Below are positions 27,832 to 35,370 of a stretch of 45,232 bases of DNA, piece after piece. Source of the DNA: Rhizobium sp. Q54 (GTDB taxonomy: Bacteria; Pseudomonadota; Alphaproteobacteria; Reyranellales; Reyranellaceae); NCBI GenBank assembly GCA_945903635.1, contig CAMDOT010000020.1, positions 1 through 45,232 of the forward strand, read 5' to 3'. Under the pieces are notes generated by a model. It made no database searches and was not told where the DNA came from. It worked only from the letters and a program-made list of their open reading frames with translations. Both the position numbers and the translations under genes were made by a program. Within the stretch, counting starts at the first letter, position 1. Each line of letters starts with the position of its first letter.

Positions 27832-28262
27832 GATTTTGTCTGGCACTCCTGTCCGCAGGCGCGGCCACGGTGCTCGCGGGTTGCGACTCGAACCAGCTCT
27901 ACATGGGCAGCCGCACCATCGTCGGCATCAACGCGTCGGTCAATCCGGAGCTGAACAGCGGATCGCTGATCATCGGCTACGACCGCACCTTCGCCGCCGT
28001 CGTTCCGCGCAGCGTTGACGACCCTCAGACAGGCAAGCAGGAGGCCATGACCGCCATCGCCTGCTCGAGCCTGGGCGTGAAAGGCGTAACGATCAAACAC
28101 TTCAAGGAGTCGATCGCCACCGGTGCGGCCGCGGAGACGTTCGCGAAGGCTCTGAAGGATGATGCCGACAAGAAGTCCGTCAAGGACTTCTTCGACTGCT
28201 TCAAGAACAAGCCTGAGACCAAGCCAGCCGTGGCAACCGTGGTGACTGAGGCAGGCAAATGA
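27822..28262 (+). CDS. Island lipoprotein 2 (unknown family)
   Basis: 146-residue lipoprotein: MRLRFCLALLSAGAATVLAGC gives a textbook type II signal with lipobox VLAGC. The mature protein contains LYMGSRTIVGINASVNPEL, then SGSLIIGYDRTFAAVVPRS, and ends in a charged helix (ETFAKALKDDADKKSVKDFFDCF). Two further cysteines (IACSSLG and FFDCF) could pair. It overlaps the genes on both sides (10 and 4 bases). Shares the G-Y/L-x-R-T-x-A-x-V/I-V-P motif with lipoprotein 3. Function unknown. Confidence 0.8.
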   Translation: MRLRFCLALLSAGAATVLAGCDSNQLYMGSRTIVGINASVNPELNSGSLIIGYDRTFAAVVPRSVDDPQTGKQEAMTAIACSSLGVKGVTIKHFKESIATGAAAETFAKALKDDADKKSVKDFFDCFKNKPETKPAVATVVTEAGK

Positions 28263-28900
28263 CGACACGCCCCTTCAACCCTCGCCAAATCGTGATTCTG
28301 TTCGTGGCGGTCGGCGTTGCCGCCTCGGTCGCCGGTTGCGGGCGGACCCTGGTGTTTGCAGAACGTGACGGCGTCAATCTAGCGGTCCGCACGACCGGAA
28401 CGACACCGCCGCTGGAAGTGAACTTCGGGCTCAACCGGACGATCGCGACCATCGTTCCGCCGGCCGGCGACAAGAGCGGAAACCCGAACGGCGACGCCGT
28501 CAGCATGTTCGCCGGCTTTCAGGTCGACAACACGTTCGTCCCCAAGACGGCGCTCGATGCCGACCTGCAAATCGACACCCAGTTCGCCTCCGGCAAGGCG
28601 GCGATAGCCGTCGCCAGCAATCCGAGCGTTGTCGCCGCTATCGTCAGTATGACGCCTGGCGCCAAGATCGCGGCGCAGGCCGATACTGCGATCGAGGTCA
28701 TCGTTGCCGCCATTTCCTGCGACGAGAAAAAGACGATCGATCCCGGCCTTCGTGACAAGCTGATAGCCGCGGCGAACGCGCCTCCCTTTCTCAAGACCAG
28801 AAAGACGCCGGATGACTTCCGGAAGGCGATCAGGAATTCACCGGGCCTTGTCGACGATCTCTATGCCGTCGCAAGCAAGCAAGGGAGCCCTTCATGCTAG
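28259..28900 (+). CDS. Island lipoprotein 3 (unknown family)
   Basis: 213-residue lipoprotein with the lipobox SVAGC after a hydrophobic segment (IVILFVAVGVAA). The mature N-terminal half has VFAERDGVNLAVRTTG, PLEVNFGLNRTIATIVPP and VSMFAGFQVDNTF, which follow the same order of elements as lipoprotein 2. The C-terminal half is helical (AIEVIVAAISCDEKKTIDPG, then TPDDFRKAIRNSPGLVDDLY). The start overlaps the previous stop (ATGA) and its end overlaps the next gene by 7 bases. The likeness suggests an ancient duplication; function unknown. Confidence 0.8.
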   Translation: MTTRPFNPRQIVILFVAVGVAASVAGCGRTLVFAERDGVNLAVRTTGTTPPLEVNFGLNRTIATIVPPAGDKSGNPNGDAVSMFAGFQVDNTFVPKTALDADLQIDTQFASGKAAIAVASNPSVVAAIVSMTPGAKIAAQADTAIEVIVAAISCDEKKTIDPGLRDKLIAAANAPPFLKTRKTPDDFRKAIRNSPGLVDDLYAVASKQGSPSC

Positions 28901-29115
28901 CCGAAGTGACGATCCTGATCTGCAAGGACGATGTCGAGCGCAAAAAAGCCTTCGAGTTCCTTGAGGCGCGCAAATACGCGGCGAAGGACATTACCGTCGA
29001 GGAAGCAGAGCTGATCAACTATGACTCCAAGAAGTTCTATGATCCGGTCGGAGGTAGAACCGATGTCGTTCAAGGATTCATTGTCAAAGGCGTGAAGGAA
29101 CAGCCGGCGCCGTAA
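28894..29115 (+). CDS. Small soluble protein closing the lipoprotein operon
   Basis: 73-residue protein starting MLAEVTILICKDDVERKKAF, predicted alpha/beta, with DITVEEAELINYDSKKFYDP and GGRTDVVQGFIVKGVKE. No signal peptide or membrane helix, so it should stay in the cytoplasm while its three operon partners are exported. It overlaps the preceding lipoprotein gene by 7 bases (ATGCTAG). The opening beta strand and two helices give a ferredoxin-like or glutaredoxin-like feel, but only one Cys is present. Function unknown. Confidence 0.75.
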   Translation: MLAEVTILICKDDVERKKAFEFLEARKYAAKDITVEEAELINYDSKKFYDPVGGRTDVVQGFIVKGVKEQPAP

Positions 29116-29353
29116 CCAGCTTCGATAGTCGTCTAGTTCTTTGGATCGACGACAACACACTTGGAAGTGCCACCGATCCCAAGTTGGCGGTCCTGCGCCG
29201 CTGTAGTCGTGATGAGCAGAGACGCGTGCCGGCTTGACCGCCCCATTTAGGGACGGCCTAACCGCGCTCGTTACTAGGACGCCCGGTGCAATTAATGTTT
29301 GTAAAGTGTCAGCAAACGCAATCATAGAGAATGGCGATTTAGAGGAGGGGCAC

Positions 29354-30655
29354 ATGGGCGCGATTGGAGACAGAGCTTCATTGTCAATTCTTACCACCGT
29401 CACGGGTCCGAACCTGATCGACAAGCTGAGCAAGGCGCAACTGACCGAACTGCAAGTGGCGTTGAGCCTGCTCGGCTATCCCATCGGAGGCATCGACGGG
29501 CTGATCGGGCCGCGAACGCGAAACGCCTGGGCGGAGTACAAGTCGGATATCTTCCCGGGTAATCCGCAATTGATCGGAGCGGAGTCGATCGAACGGCTCC
29601 GGCAGGACCTGTTGAAGGTGGCGGTCTGGGAGACCGCGAATTTCGGCAGCAAGCAAGGCACCATCGACGCCATCACGGGCATGTGCGGGTCCATGGGTCT
29701 CGGCCTGCCGACGCAGATCGCCTATGTGCTTGCGACCACCCAGTGGGAGACCGCGCAGACGTTCCAGCCGGTGAAGGAAGCTTTCTGGCACGACGAAGCG
29801 TGGCGACAGGCGAATTTCTCATACTATCCGTACTACGGCCGAGGCTACGTCCAGATCACCTGGGAGAAGAACTACAAGGCCTATTCCGATATCCTGGGCA
29901 TCGACTTGGTGAACAATCCGGACCGTGCCATGGAGCCGGCCGTGGCCTTGTTCGCCCTGGTGCACGGCTTCAAGACCGGCACTTTTACCGGCCGCAAGAT
30001 CACCGATTTCATCAATAAGAACGCGACGGACTTCCTCGGTGCGCGGCGCTGCATCAACGGAACCGACAAGGCTCACGAGATCGCGGCCCTGGCGGAGACG
30101 TTCCTGGCAACGATCGCGCCCGCCCCGCCCGCCCCGGGGCCGGCGCCGATGGCAGCCGTCGCGCCGTCCGGCGCACTGGACGGCGGCGGCGCGACGGATC
30201 CGGCGATCGAGAAACTTTTCCTGAGACCGATCGCACGGGCGGCAGCCTACGAGCTGAAGCGGCTCCACCCCCAGGTCGTGTTCACCAGCGGACGCAGGGA
30301 CAAGGCCGGCCAGGCACGCGCCATGTCCCAGAACGTGGTCCAGCAGCGCGACTGGATCAGAATGACCTATGCGGTAAACGCGGTGAGCACGGCGTGCCAG
30401 GCCTGGGTGGACGCCCATCCCGAGGCGACGAGTGCCTCGGCGATCGAAGCAGGCCTCATGAGCGTTTTCAATGCTACGGACGACGCCGAGCTCGGCCGAT
30501 TTTCCCTGCACATGTCCGGCAACGCCTTCGACCTGCAGCCCATGGAACCCGACACGGCGGGCATCAAGGCGGCGATCCCGACGCTACCCGGATTCAAGAA
30601 GTTCCTGGAGAAGGAAGGCAACCTCGTGCGCTGGCATGCGGAGTTCATTGGCTGA
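29354..30655 (+). CDS. Three-domain phage-type endolysin (PG-binding, GH19-like, M15 peptidase)
   Basis: 433-residue cell-wall hydrolase, start fixed by GGAGG at 29344-29348. Residues about 20-75 form a PG_binding_1 domain (LQVALSLLGYPIGGIDGLIG). Residues about 85-250 resemble a GH19 chitinase/lysozyme domain, with Glu in TTQWETAQTF and YYGRGYVQITWEKNY. A Pro/Ala linker (about 258-275) leads to an M15-type D-Ala peptidase: SGRRDKAGQARAM, His386 and Asp393 in HMSGNAFD, and Trp-His-x-Glu at 427-430. It has no signal peptide, so export would need a holin or virion delivery. Two catalytic domains in one endolysin are known but uncommon. Confidence 0.85.
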   Translation: MGAIGDRASLSILTTVTGPNLIDKLSKAQLTELQVALSLLGYPIGGIDGLIGPRTRNAWAEYKSDIFPGNPQLIGAESIERLRQDLLKVAVWETANFGSKQGTIDAITGMCGSMGLGLPTQIAYVLATTQWETAQTFQPVKEAFWHDEAWRQANFSYYPYYGRGYVQITWEKNYKAYSDILGIDLVNNPDRAMEPAVALFALVHGFKTGTFTGRKITDFINKNATDFLGARRCINGTDKAHEIAALAETFLATIAPAPPAPGPAPMAAVAPSGALDGGGATDPAIEKLFLRPIARAAAYELKRLHPQVVFTSGRRDKAGQARAMSQNVVQQRDWIRMTYAVNAVSTACQAWVDAHPEATSASAIEAGLMSVFNATDDAELGRFSLHMSGNAFDLQPMEPDTAGIKAAIPTLPGFKKFLEKEGNLVRWHAEFIG

Positions 30656-30721
30656 TCGGTCTTCCGTCAGGAAGCCGGGTTGAGAATTGGTAAGGGATTG
30701 GCGCATGGCGCCGGCGGGGTC

Positions 30722-32062
30722 TTACCGCGCCGCCGGCAACTCCACCCTGAACCGGCTCCCGCCGCCCTCCGCCGCCAGGCACGCCGCATCGCCGCCGTGG
30801 CGGCGCGCGATGTCGAGCACCAGGGCGAGGCCTAGCCCACTGCCGCGGCCCGTCTCGGCGCCGCCGGCCAGGCGATAGAAGGGCTCGAAGATGCGCTGCC
30901 GCTCGGCCTCGGGCACGCCGGGGCCGTGGTCGCTCACTTCCAGCACGGCGCTGTCGCCCTCCTGCGTGACGGAGACCGTGACCGGTCCGCGTCCATCCTC
31001 GCCGCCGCCATAGCGCCGCGCATTCTCCACCAGGTTGCGCACCAGCCGGCGCAGCAGCGTGCGGTCGCCGGACACGGTCACCGACTGGCCCGTCGCTTCG
31101 AGGTCGTAGTGCGAGGCCTCTTCGGCGGCCAGCGCCAGCAGGTCGACCGGCTCGTGCCGCTCCAGCTCGGGGATGGCTTCGAGCCGGCTTGCTAAAAGCA
31201 CCTGCTCGATGAGCTGGTCGAGTTCGGCCACGTCCTCCTTCAGCGACTGCCGCGTCTTGGGATCGGCCTTGTCGCCCAGGAGTGCTGCGGCCACGGAGAT
31301 GCGCGCGAGCGGCGTGCGTAGCTCGTGGCTGGCGTTGGCCAGCAGCAGGCGGTGCGCCGTTACCAGCTCTTCGATGCGCTGGGCCGAGCGGTTGAAACTT
31401 TCGGCGAGGGCGGCCACCTCGTCGCGTCCCTCGACTCTTACGCGCGCGGACAAGTCGCCGCCGCCCAGGCGCTCGACGCCGGCCTTCAGCCGCTCCAGCC
31501 GGCGACCGAGGCCGCGCACGATGGGGAAGGCGCCGACGGCGACGGCCAGCGCCACCAGGCCGAGCGCGGCGGCGATCCAGAAGGTCGGGTTGGGCCGCTC
31601 GCGCACCTGGCGCGCGACCAGCCAGCGGCCGTCGGGCAGTTGCAGCGTGAAGCTCGGTCCGCCCTGGCCGCGCCGCCAGCCGGTGCGGGCGCGGCGCAGC
31701 TCGAAGCGCGGCGGCGGGTTGCCGGACATGGCGATCAGGTCGCCGTCGGCGCGGTAGAGCGCGATGTCGAAGCGCAGCTTGCGGTTCAGCGCCTCGACCG
31801 CGCGCTGCTGGTCGGCTTTCGGCGCGTCGGAATCGGGGAGGAGAGCGCCGGTGAGTTCGGCCGCGACGTCGAGATACTGCGGCGTGCGGTTGTCGTCGTC
31901 CGCCACCCACCACAGCACCTCCGCCGCGTAAGACGCGGCACCTCCCCCGTATGACGGGGGAGGACTCTGAATCTTCTCTGCCCCCGCGAAGCGGGGGAAG
32001 TGCCCCCGAAGGGGGCGAAGGGGGCAAGCCCCATCATCGATCCTGATCCTTCGCGAATACAT
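30722..32062 (-). CDS. Sensor histidine kinase, Cpx/OmpR partner type, N-terminus disrupted
   Basis: Frame of up to 446 residues. From about residue 45 it is a normal kinase: a periplasmic stretch, one membrane helix (TFWIAAALGLVALAVAVGAF), HAMP, the phospho-acceptor His in LLANASHELRTPLARIS, N box LVRNLVENARRYGGG, G1 DHGPGVPE, F box IFEPFYR and G2 GSGLGLAL. The first membrane helix expected in this family is missing. The preceding codons (RGHFPRFAGAEKIQSPPPSYGG) are translated palindromic repeat DNA at 31924-32032, and the frame begins inside the regulator gene. The kinase core is intact, but anchoring and sensing are probably altered; it may be a pseudogene. Confidence 0.8.
   Translation of the reverse strand: MYSRRIRIDDGACPLRPLRGHFPRFAGAEKIQSPPPSYGGGAASYAAEVLWWVADDDNRTPQYLDVAAELTGALLPDSDAPKADQQRAVEALNRKLRFDIALYRADGDLIAMSGNPPPRFELRRARTGWRRGQGGPSFTLQLPDGRWLVARQVRERPNPTFWIAAALGLVALAVAVGAFPIVRGLGRRLERLKAGVERLGGGDLSARVRVEGRDEVAALAESFNRSAQRIEELVTAHRLLLANASHELRTPLARISVAAALLGDKADPKTRQSLKEDVAELDQLIEQVLLASRLEAIPELERHEPVDLLALAAEEASHYDLEATGQSVTVSGDRTLLRRLVRNLVENARRYGGGEDGRGPVTVSVTQEGDSAVLEVSDHGPGVPEAERQRIFEPFYRLAGGAETGRGSGLGLALVLDIARRHGGDAACLAAEGGGSRFRVELPAAR
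31924..32032. repeat. Cluster of four GC-rich palindromes at the regulator/kinase junction
   Basis: CCGCGT-AAG-ACGCGG (31924-31938), CCTCCCCCGT-ATG-ACGGGGGAGG (31941-31963), CCCCCGC-GAA-GCGGGGG (31981-31997) and CCCCC-GAA-GGGGG followed by further G5 tracts to about 32032. They belong to the same dispersed family as elsewhere and occupy the place where the kinase start and first helix should be. Confidence 0.8.
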
Positions 32063-32750
32063 ACCCCGTGCCGCGCAGAGTCAGAATCCGCCGCGGCTTC
32101 TTCGGGTCGTCCTCGATGGCGGCGCGGATGCGGCTCACGTGAACGTCGACCGAACGGTCGAAGGCTTCGAGCTTCTCGCCCTTCAGCAGATCCATCAGCG
32201 CGTCGCGCGACAGCACGCGGCCGGCGCGTTCGGCCAGCACCAGCAGGAGGGCGAATTGATACGAGGTGATGGTGCGCTCCTCGCCGTCGATGCGCACGAC
32301 TCTGGCGCCCTTGTCGATTTCGAGGCGGCCGAAGCGCAGGATGTCGGATTTCGCTGTCCCGCCACCTTTGCGGCGCAGGATCGCGCGCAGCCGCGCCTGC
32401 AGCTCGCGCGGCTCGAACGGCTTGGCGAGATAATCGTCGGCGCCGATCTCGAGGCCGACGACCCGGTCCATCGGCTCGCCGCGCGCGGTCAGCATCAGGA
32501 TAGGCACGTCGCTGGTGGCGCGCAGCTTGCGGCAGAGGTCGAGGCCGTCGGCGTCGGGCAGCATGAGGTCGAGGATCACCGCGTCGAAGGTCTCGCGCTT
32601 CAAGAGCGCCTCGCCCTCGCGGCCGGTGCCGGCCACCGTCACACGAAAGCCCGCCCCGCCGAGATAGTCCTGGACCATCCCGGCGAGGCGGTTGTCGTCG
32701 TCGATCATCAGGATGCGCTCGGCCATCGTTTCAGTATCGGTCGGGCACAT
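32034..32750 (-). CDS. OmpR-family response regulator, CpxR-like
   Basis: 238-residue two-component regulator. Receiver domain: acidic pocket in LMIDDDN, phospho-Asp in AVILDLMLPDADG, Thr in MLTARG, Lys in DYLAKPFEP. C-terminal winged helix (about 135-235) with TSYQFALLLVLAERAGRVLSRD, RSVDVHVSRIRAAIEDD and LRGTGYVF. ATG 32750 is used; ATG 32726 (MAERILMIDDD) is an equally credible start. It follows a CpxP-like gene by 31 bases and precedes the kinase. A GTAAA-N5-GTAAA site before the CpxP-like gene supports a CpxR-like binding specificity. Confidence 0.92.
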   Translation of the reverse strand: MCPTDTETMAERILMIDDDNRLAGMVQDYLGGAGFRVTVAGTGREGEALLKRETFDAVILDLMLPDADGLDLCRKLRATSDVPILMLTARGEPMDRVVGLEIGADDYLAKPFEPRELQARLRAILRRKGGGTAKSDILRFGRLEIDKGARVVRIDGEERTITSYQFALLLVLAERAGRVLSRDALMDLLKGEKLEAFDRSVDVHVSRIRAAIEDDPKKPRRILTLRGTGYVFAKDQDR

Positions 32751-32781
32751 CTTGATGTCATTGGCCTGATGTCATCCTCGG

Positions 32782-33264
32782 TTAGCCCTTCTTGTGGCCG
32801 AAGCTGCGCTCGTTCCAGACCTTGAAGAAGGCCTGGCGCTGGTCGGCGTTCAGCACGTTGCCGGCGTCGATCAGGGCCTTGGTGAAGCGCTTGGAGCTGT
32901 CGTCCATCATCTTCATCTGGTCGGCGCGGAGCTGCTCGATCTTCGCCGGGTCGATGGTGGGCGCGCTCATCGCGGCCTCCAGGGCCTTGCGGGCTTCGGC
33001 GCGTTGAGCGTGCTGGCCCTTGAGGTCGGTGAAGGCGGCCTGGAGGATCGCCGTCACTTTGGCCTTCTGTTCTGCCGTCGCGGTGGTGCCGGTCAAGGCC
33101 TTGTCCACGCGCTTCTCGATGCGCTGCTGGAACTTGGCCGGGTCGACGGCGGCGCCGTCGGTCCTGGCGAAAGCGGCCCCGCCCGCGCCGAGCGCGAGAC
33201 TGCCGGCCAGGAGGGTCGCGATCACAGTCCTCATGCTGAGGGTCTTCATGCTGAGGGTCGTCAT
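32782..33264 (-). CDS. CpxP/Spy-like periplasmic protein
   Basis: 160-residue exported helical protein of the Spy/CpxP (LTxxQ) superfamily. The signal peptide follows MTTLSMKTLSMRT and ends AAFAR. The mature part is all helical with a long basic/acidic hairpin and the LTxxQ-like motif LNADQRQAFFKVW. Start 33264 is chosen from GGAGA five bases upstream. Family members act as chaperones or as feedback inhibitors of an envelope-stress kinase. Its place at the head of a regulator-kinase operon fits the CpxP role. The signal region contains a 15-bp tandem repeat. Confidence 0.82.
   Translation of the reverse strand: MTTLSMKTLSMRTVIATLLAGSLALGAGGAAFARTDGAAVDPAKFQQRIEKRVDKALTGTTATAEQKAKVTAILQAAFTDLKGQHAQRAEARKALEAAMSAPTIDPAKIEQLRADQMKMMDDSSKRFTKALIDAGNVLNADQRQAFFKVWNERSFGHKKG
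33232..33261 (-). repeat. 15-bp tandem repeat in the CpxP-like signal region
   Basis: Two 15-base units (33232-33246, 33247-33261) differing at one base encode the in-frame repetition T-L-S-M / K-T-L-S-M at the protein N-terminus. Unit gain or loss would keep frame and change n-region length and ATG choice. Confidence 0.7.
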
Positions 33265-33342
33265 GTCTGTCTCCATCTGTTTCGGGTGGTGTCCCCGTTC
33301 CAGCGATATGGAGGTCTGCGGTTTCGCCGTCGTCTCGCGGCC

Positions 33343-33357
33343 GTAAAGTTGTGTAAA
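33343..33357. promoter_or_regulatory. CpxR-type box
   Basis: GTAAA (33343-33347), five bases, GTAAA (33353-33357): an exact match to the E. coli CpxR consensus GTAAA-N5-GTAAA, 78 bases upstream of the CpxP-like start and 25 bases before the divergent GNAT gene. It could serve either or both. Confidence 0.7.
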
Positions 33358-33382
33358 GTTCAGGACCCATGGTGAGTTTCCA

Positions 33383-33862
33383 GTGACGATTTTGATGACC
33401 GAGCGGCTGACCTTGCGACCGCTGCTGCCCGACGATGCCGAGGCCTATCTCGCGATCCGCCATCATCCCGAGGTGGCGAAGTGGGTGCCGCTGCCCCTCG
33501 AGGGCGTGATCGGGCGGTTCGCGGCGGCGTGGGAGGAGCGCCGCTATGCGCCGTGGGGCGTGTTCCAGGGCGGCAGGCTGATCGGCCATGGCGGCTTGAA
33601 CTACGTGCCGGAATTCGGCGAGACCGAGGTGCTGTGGGCGCTGCACCCGGATTTCTGGGGCCGGGGCTATGCCACCGAGGTGGCGCAGGCGTCGCTGGAT
33701 TACGGCTTCGGCACGCTGGGCCTGGGCCTGATCTTCGCCATCACCTTGCCCGACAATCTGGCGTCCCAGGCGGTGATGAAGCGCATCGGCCTCACCTACC
33801 GTAAACGTGTGGACTACAGGGGCTTCAAGGACATCGTCTGGTTCGACAAGTCCCGCGATTAG
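33383..33862 (+). CDS. GNAT family N-acetyltransferase (RimJ/RimL-like)
   Basis: 159-residue acetyltransferase. TERLTLRPLLPDDAEAYLAIRHHPEV is the RimJ/RimL-type opening, WALHPDFWGRGYATEVAQASLDYGF is the acetyl-CoA-binding motif A, and ITLPDNLASQAVMKRIGLTY completes motif B. Start GTG 33383; ATG 33395 is an alternative. It is divergent from the CpxP-like operon and shares the upstream region with the CpxR-type box, so it may belong to that regulon. The substrate is unknown: protein N-termini, antibiotics or small amines are all possible. Confidence 0.9.
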   Translation: MTILMTERLTLRPLLPDDAEAYLAIRHHPEVAKWVPLPLEGVIGRFAAAWEERRYAPWGVFQGGRLIGHGGLNYVPEFGETEVLWALHPDFWGRGYATEVAQASLDYGFGTLGLGLIFAITLPDNLASQAVMKRIGLTYRKRVDYRGFKDIVWFDKSRD

Positions 33863-33896
33863 TGGACACCCCTATTTCTGGACAGTCCCGCCGGTT

Positions 33897-34667
33897 TCAG
33901 GTGTCCAGAATTAAACTCGATTCGGCATGCACTTTCGCATCCCCCGCCGCCAAAACCGATCCGTCGGAATGCATGTCGAGCTCGCCGCCCTGCCAGTCGG
34001 TGATCAGCCCGCCCGCACCCTTCACGACCGGCACGAGGGCGGCAAAGTCGTAAAGCTTCAGGCTCGCCTCGACCACGAGATCGACATGGCCCGACGCCAG
34101 CAGGCCGTAGGCGTAGCAGTCGCCGCCCCAGCGGAAGAGCTTCACCTTCTTCGTGAGCGCCTCGTGCGGCTGGGCGTAGGCGCCGGGAAACATGATCGGC
34201 GCGGTCGAATACATGTAGGCGTCGGCGAGGGACGGGCAGGCGCGCACCGAGATCGGCGTGCCGTTGAAGGTCGAGCGCTCGCCTTCGACGCCCAGCCAGC
34301 GCTCCTTCAGGATCGGCTGGTCGATAATGCCCATGACCGGCCTGCCGCGATGGAGCAGCGCGATCAGCGTGCCGAAGATCGGCAACCCGGTGATGAAGGC
34401 CTTGGTGCCGTCGATCGGATCCAGCACCCAGACATATTCCGCGTCGGTCCTGACCGCGCCGTGCTCCTCGCCGAATACGCCGTGTTCCGGCACATGGCGC
34501 TCGAGAATATCGCGCATCGCCGTCTCGGCCTCGCGATCGGCGATGGTGACGGGGCTGTTGTCCGACTTGTCGTCGATGGCGACTTGAGTGCGGAAATAAC
34601 GGGCCGCGATCGGCCGTACTGCATCGGCCAGTTCGTTGGCCAAGCCGATGAAGCGGTGGGGGACCAC
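33897..34667 (-). CDS. hisN: Histidinol-phosphatase, inositol monophosphatase family
   Basis: 256-residue Mg-dependent phosphatase. Metal-binding motifs are GEEHG and VLDPIDGTKAFITG, with the C-terminal LYDFAALVPVVKGAGGLITDWQG. The pattern around DPIDGTKAF matches HisN-type histidinol-phosphatases, which supply the phosphatase step that this type of hisB lacks. An inositol-phosphatase or NADP-phosphatase activity cannot be excluded. The GTG start at 34667 directly abuts the stop of the cytochrome gene upstream, so the two are coupled. Confidence 0.88.
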   Translation of the reverse strand: MVPHRFIGLANELADAVRPIAARYFRTQVAIDDKSDNSPVTIADREAETAMRDILERHVPEHGVFGEEHGAVRTDAEYVWVLDPIDGTKAFITGLPIFGTLIALLHRGRPVMGIIDQPILKERWLGVEGERSTFNGTPISVRACPSLADAYMYSTAPIMFPGAYAQPHEALTKKVKLFRWGGDCYAYGLLASGHVDLVVEASLKLYDFAALVPVVKGAGGLITDWQGGELDMHSDGSVLAAGDAKVHAESSLILDT

Positions 34668-35195
34668 CTACGGCAGCGGCTTGGGCGAGTCGGCCATGGT
34701 GCGCAGATAGGCGATCAGGTCCGCCCGCTCCTGCTCCTTGGGAAGGCCGGCAAAGGCCATCTTGGTGCCCTTCACGTAGGCCGTGGGCTTGAAGATCATG
34801 TGGTTGAGGTCTTCATAGGTCCAGTCGCCGCCCTTGGCCTGCAGCGCCGACGAATAGCTGAAACCCTCGTGGCTCGCCTTCTTGCGGCCGACGACGTCCC
34901 ACTGGTTCGGGCCGACCTTGTTGACGCCGCCCTTGTCGACAGTGTGGCAGGTGAAGCACTGCTTCATGTAGATCGCCTTGCCGGCCTCGACGTTGGCCTT
35001 GGCGAGCAGCGGGCCGATCGGCGCGAGTTCTGCGGCGGGCGCGGCCGCGACCGCAGTGGGCGCCTCGTCGACGACGGCGAGCGCCGGCTTGTCGAGCTTG
35101 TGCGGATGGACCACGGCGTTGGAAACCTTGCCAACCACCATCGCGAAGAGGGCCGAGGCCAGAACGCAGCCCGCAACCGTGTTGAAATTGGCCAT
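34668..35195 (-). CDS. cycM: Membrane-anchored class I cytochrome c (CycM/c552-like)
   Basis: 175-residue cytochrome with an uncleaved N-terminal anchor (about residues 5-25), a Pro/Ala-rich spacer and a heme domain. The heme site is Cys80-x2-Cys83-His84 (CFTCH), GPNQWDVVGRK follows, and the axial Met lies in GTKMAFAGL. This is the layout of CycM / c552, which passes electrons from the bc1 complex to aa3-type oxidase in alphaproteobacteria. Start 35195 is preferred; a long open extension upstream has no signal or site. Divergent from pheA. Confidence 0.92.
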   Translation of the reverse strand: MANFNTVAGCVLASALFAMVVGKVSNAVVHPHKLDKPALAVVDEAPTAVAAAPAAELAPIGPLLAKANVEAGKAIYMKQCFTCHTVDKGGVNKVGPNQWDVVGRKKASHEGFSYSSALQAKGGDWTYEDLNHMIFKPTAYVKGTKMAFAGLPKEQERADLIAYLRTMADSPKPLP

Positions 35196-35370
35196 CAGTC
35201 GGATCCCAAAGCGGCAGTATTTTCGGACGTTGCTGTAGCACGCCCGGACGGTCGCCAGTAGTATCCCATCGCCGCATCGGGCTCGCGCGGCGGAACGTCG
35301 CAAGTCTCGGATTTTGCGAGGTTTTTCGCCTGTCGGCGGGCACGGGTCGGGACGTAAGGGAGTTCGGAAC

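Noticed and set aside
19958..30720. Attachment-site direct repeats flanking the island
   Set aside because: Reading both edges I found no shared repeat and no tRNA target; a self-comparison would be decisive.
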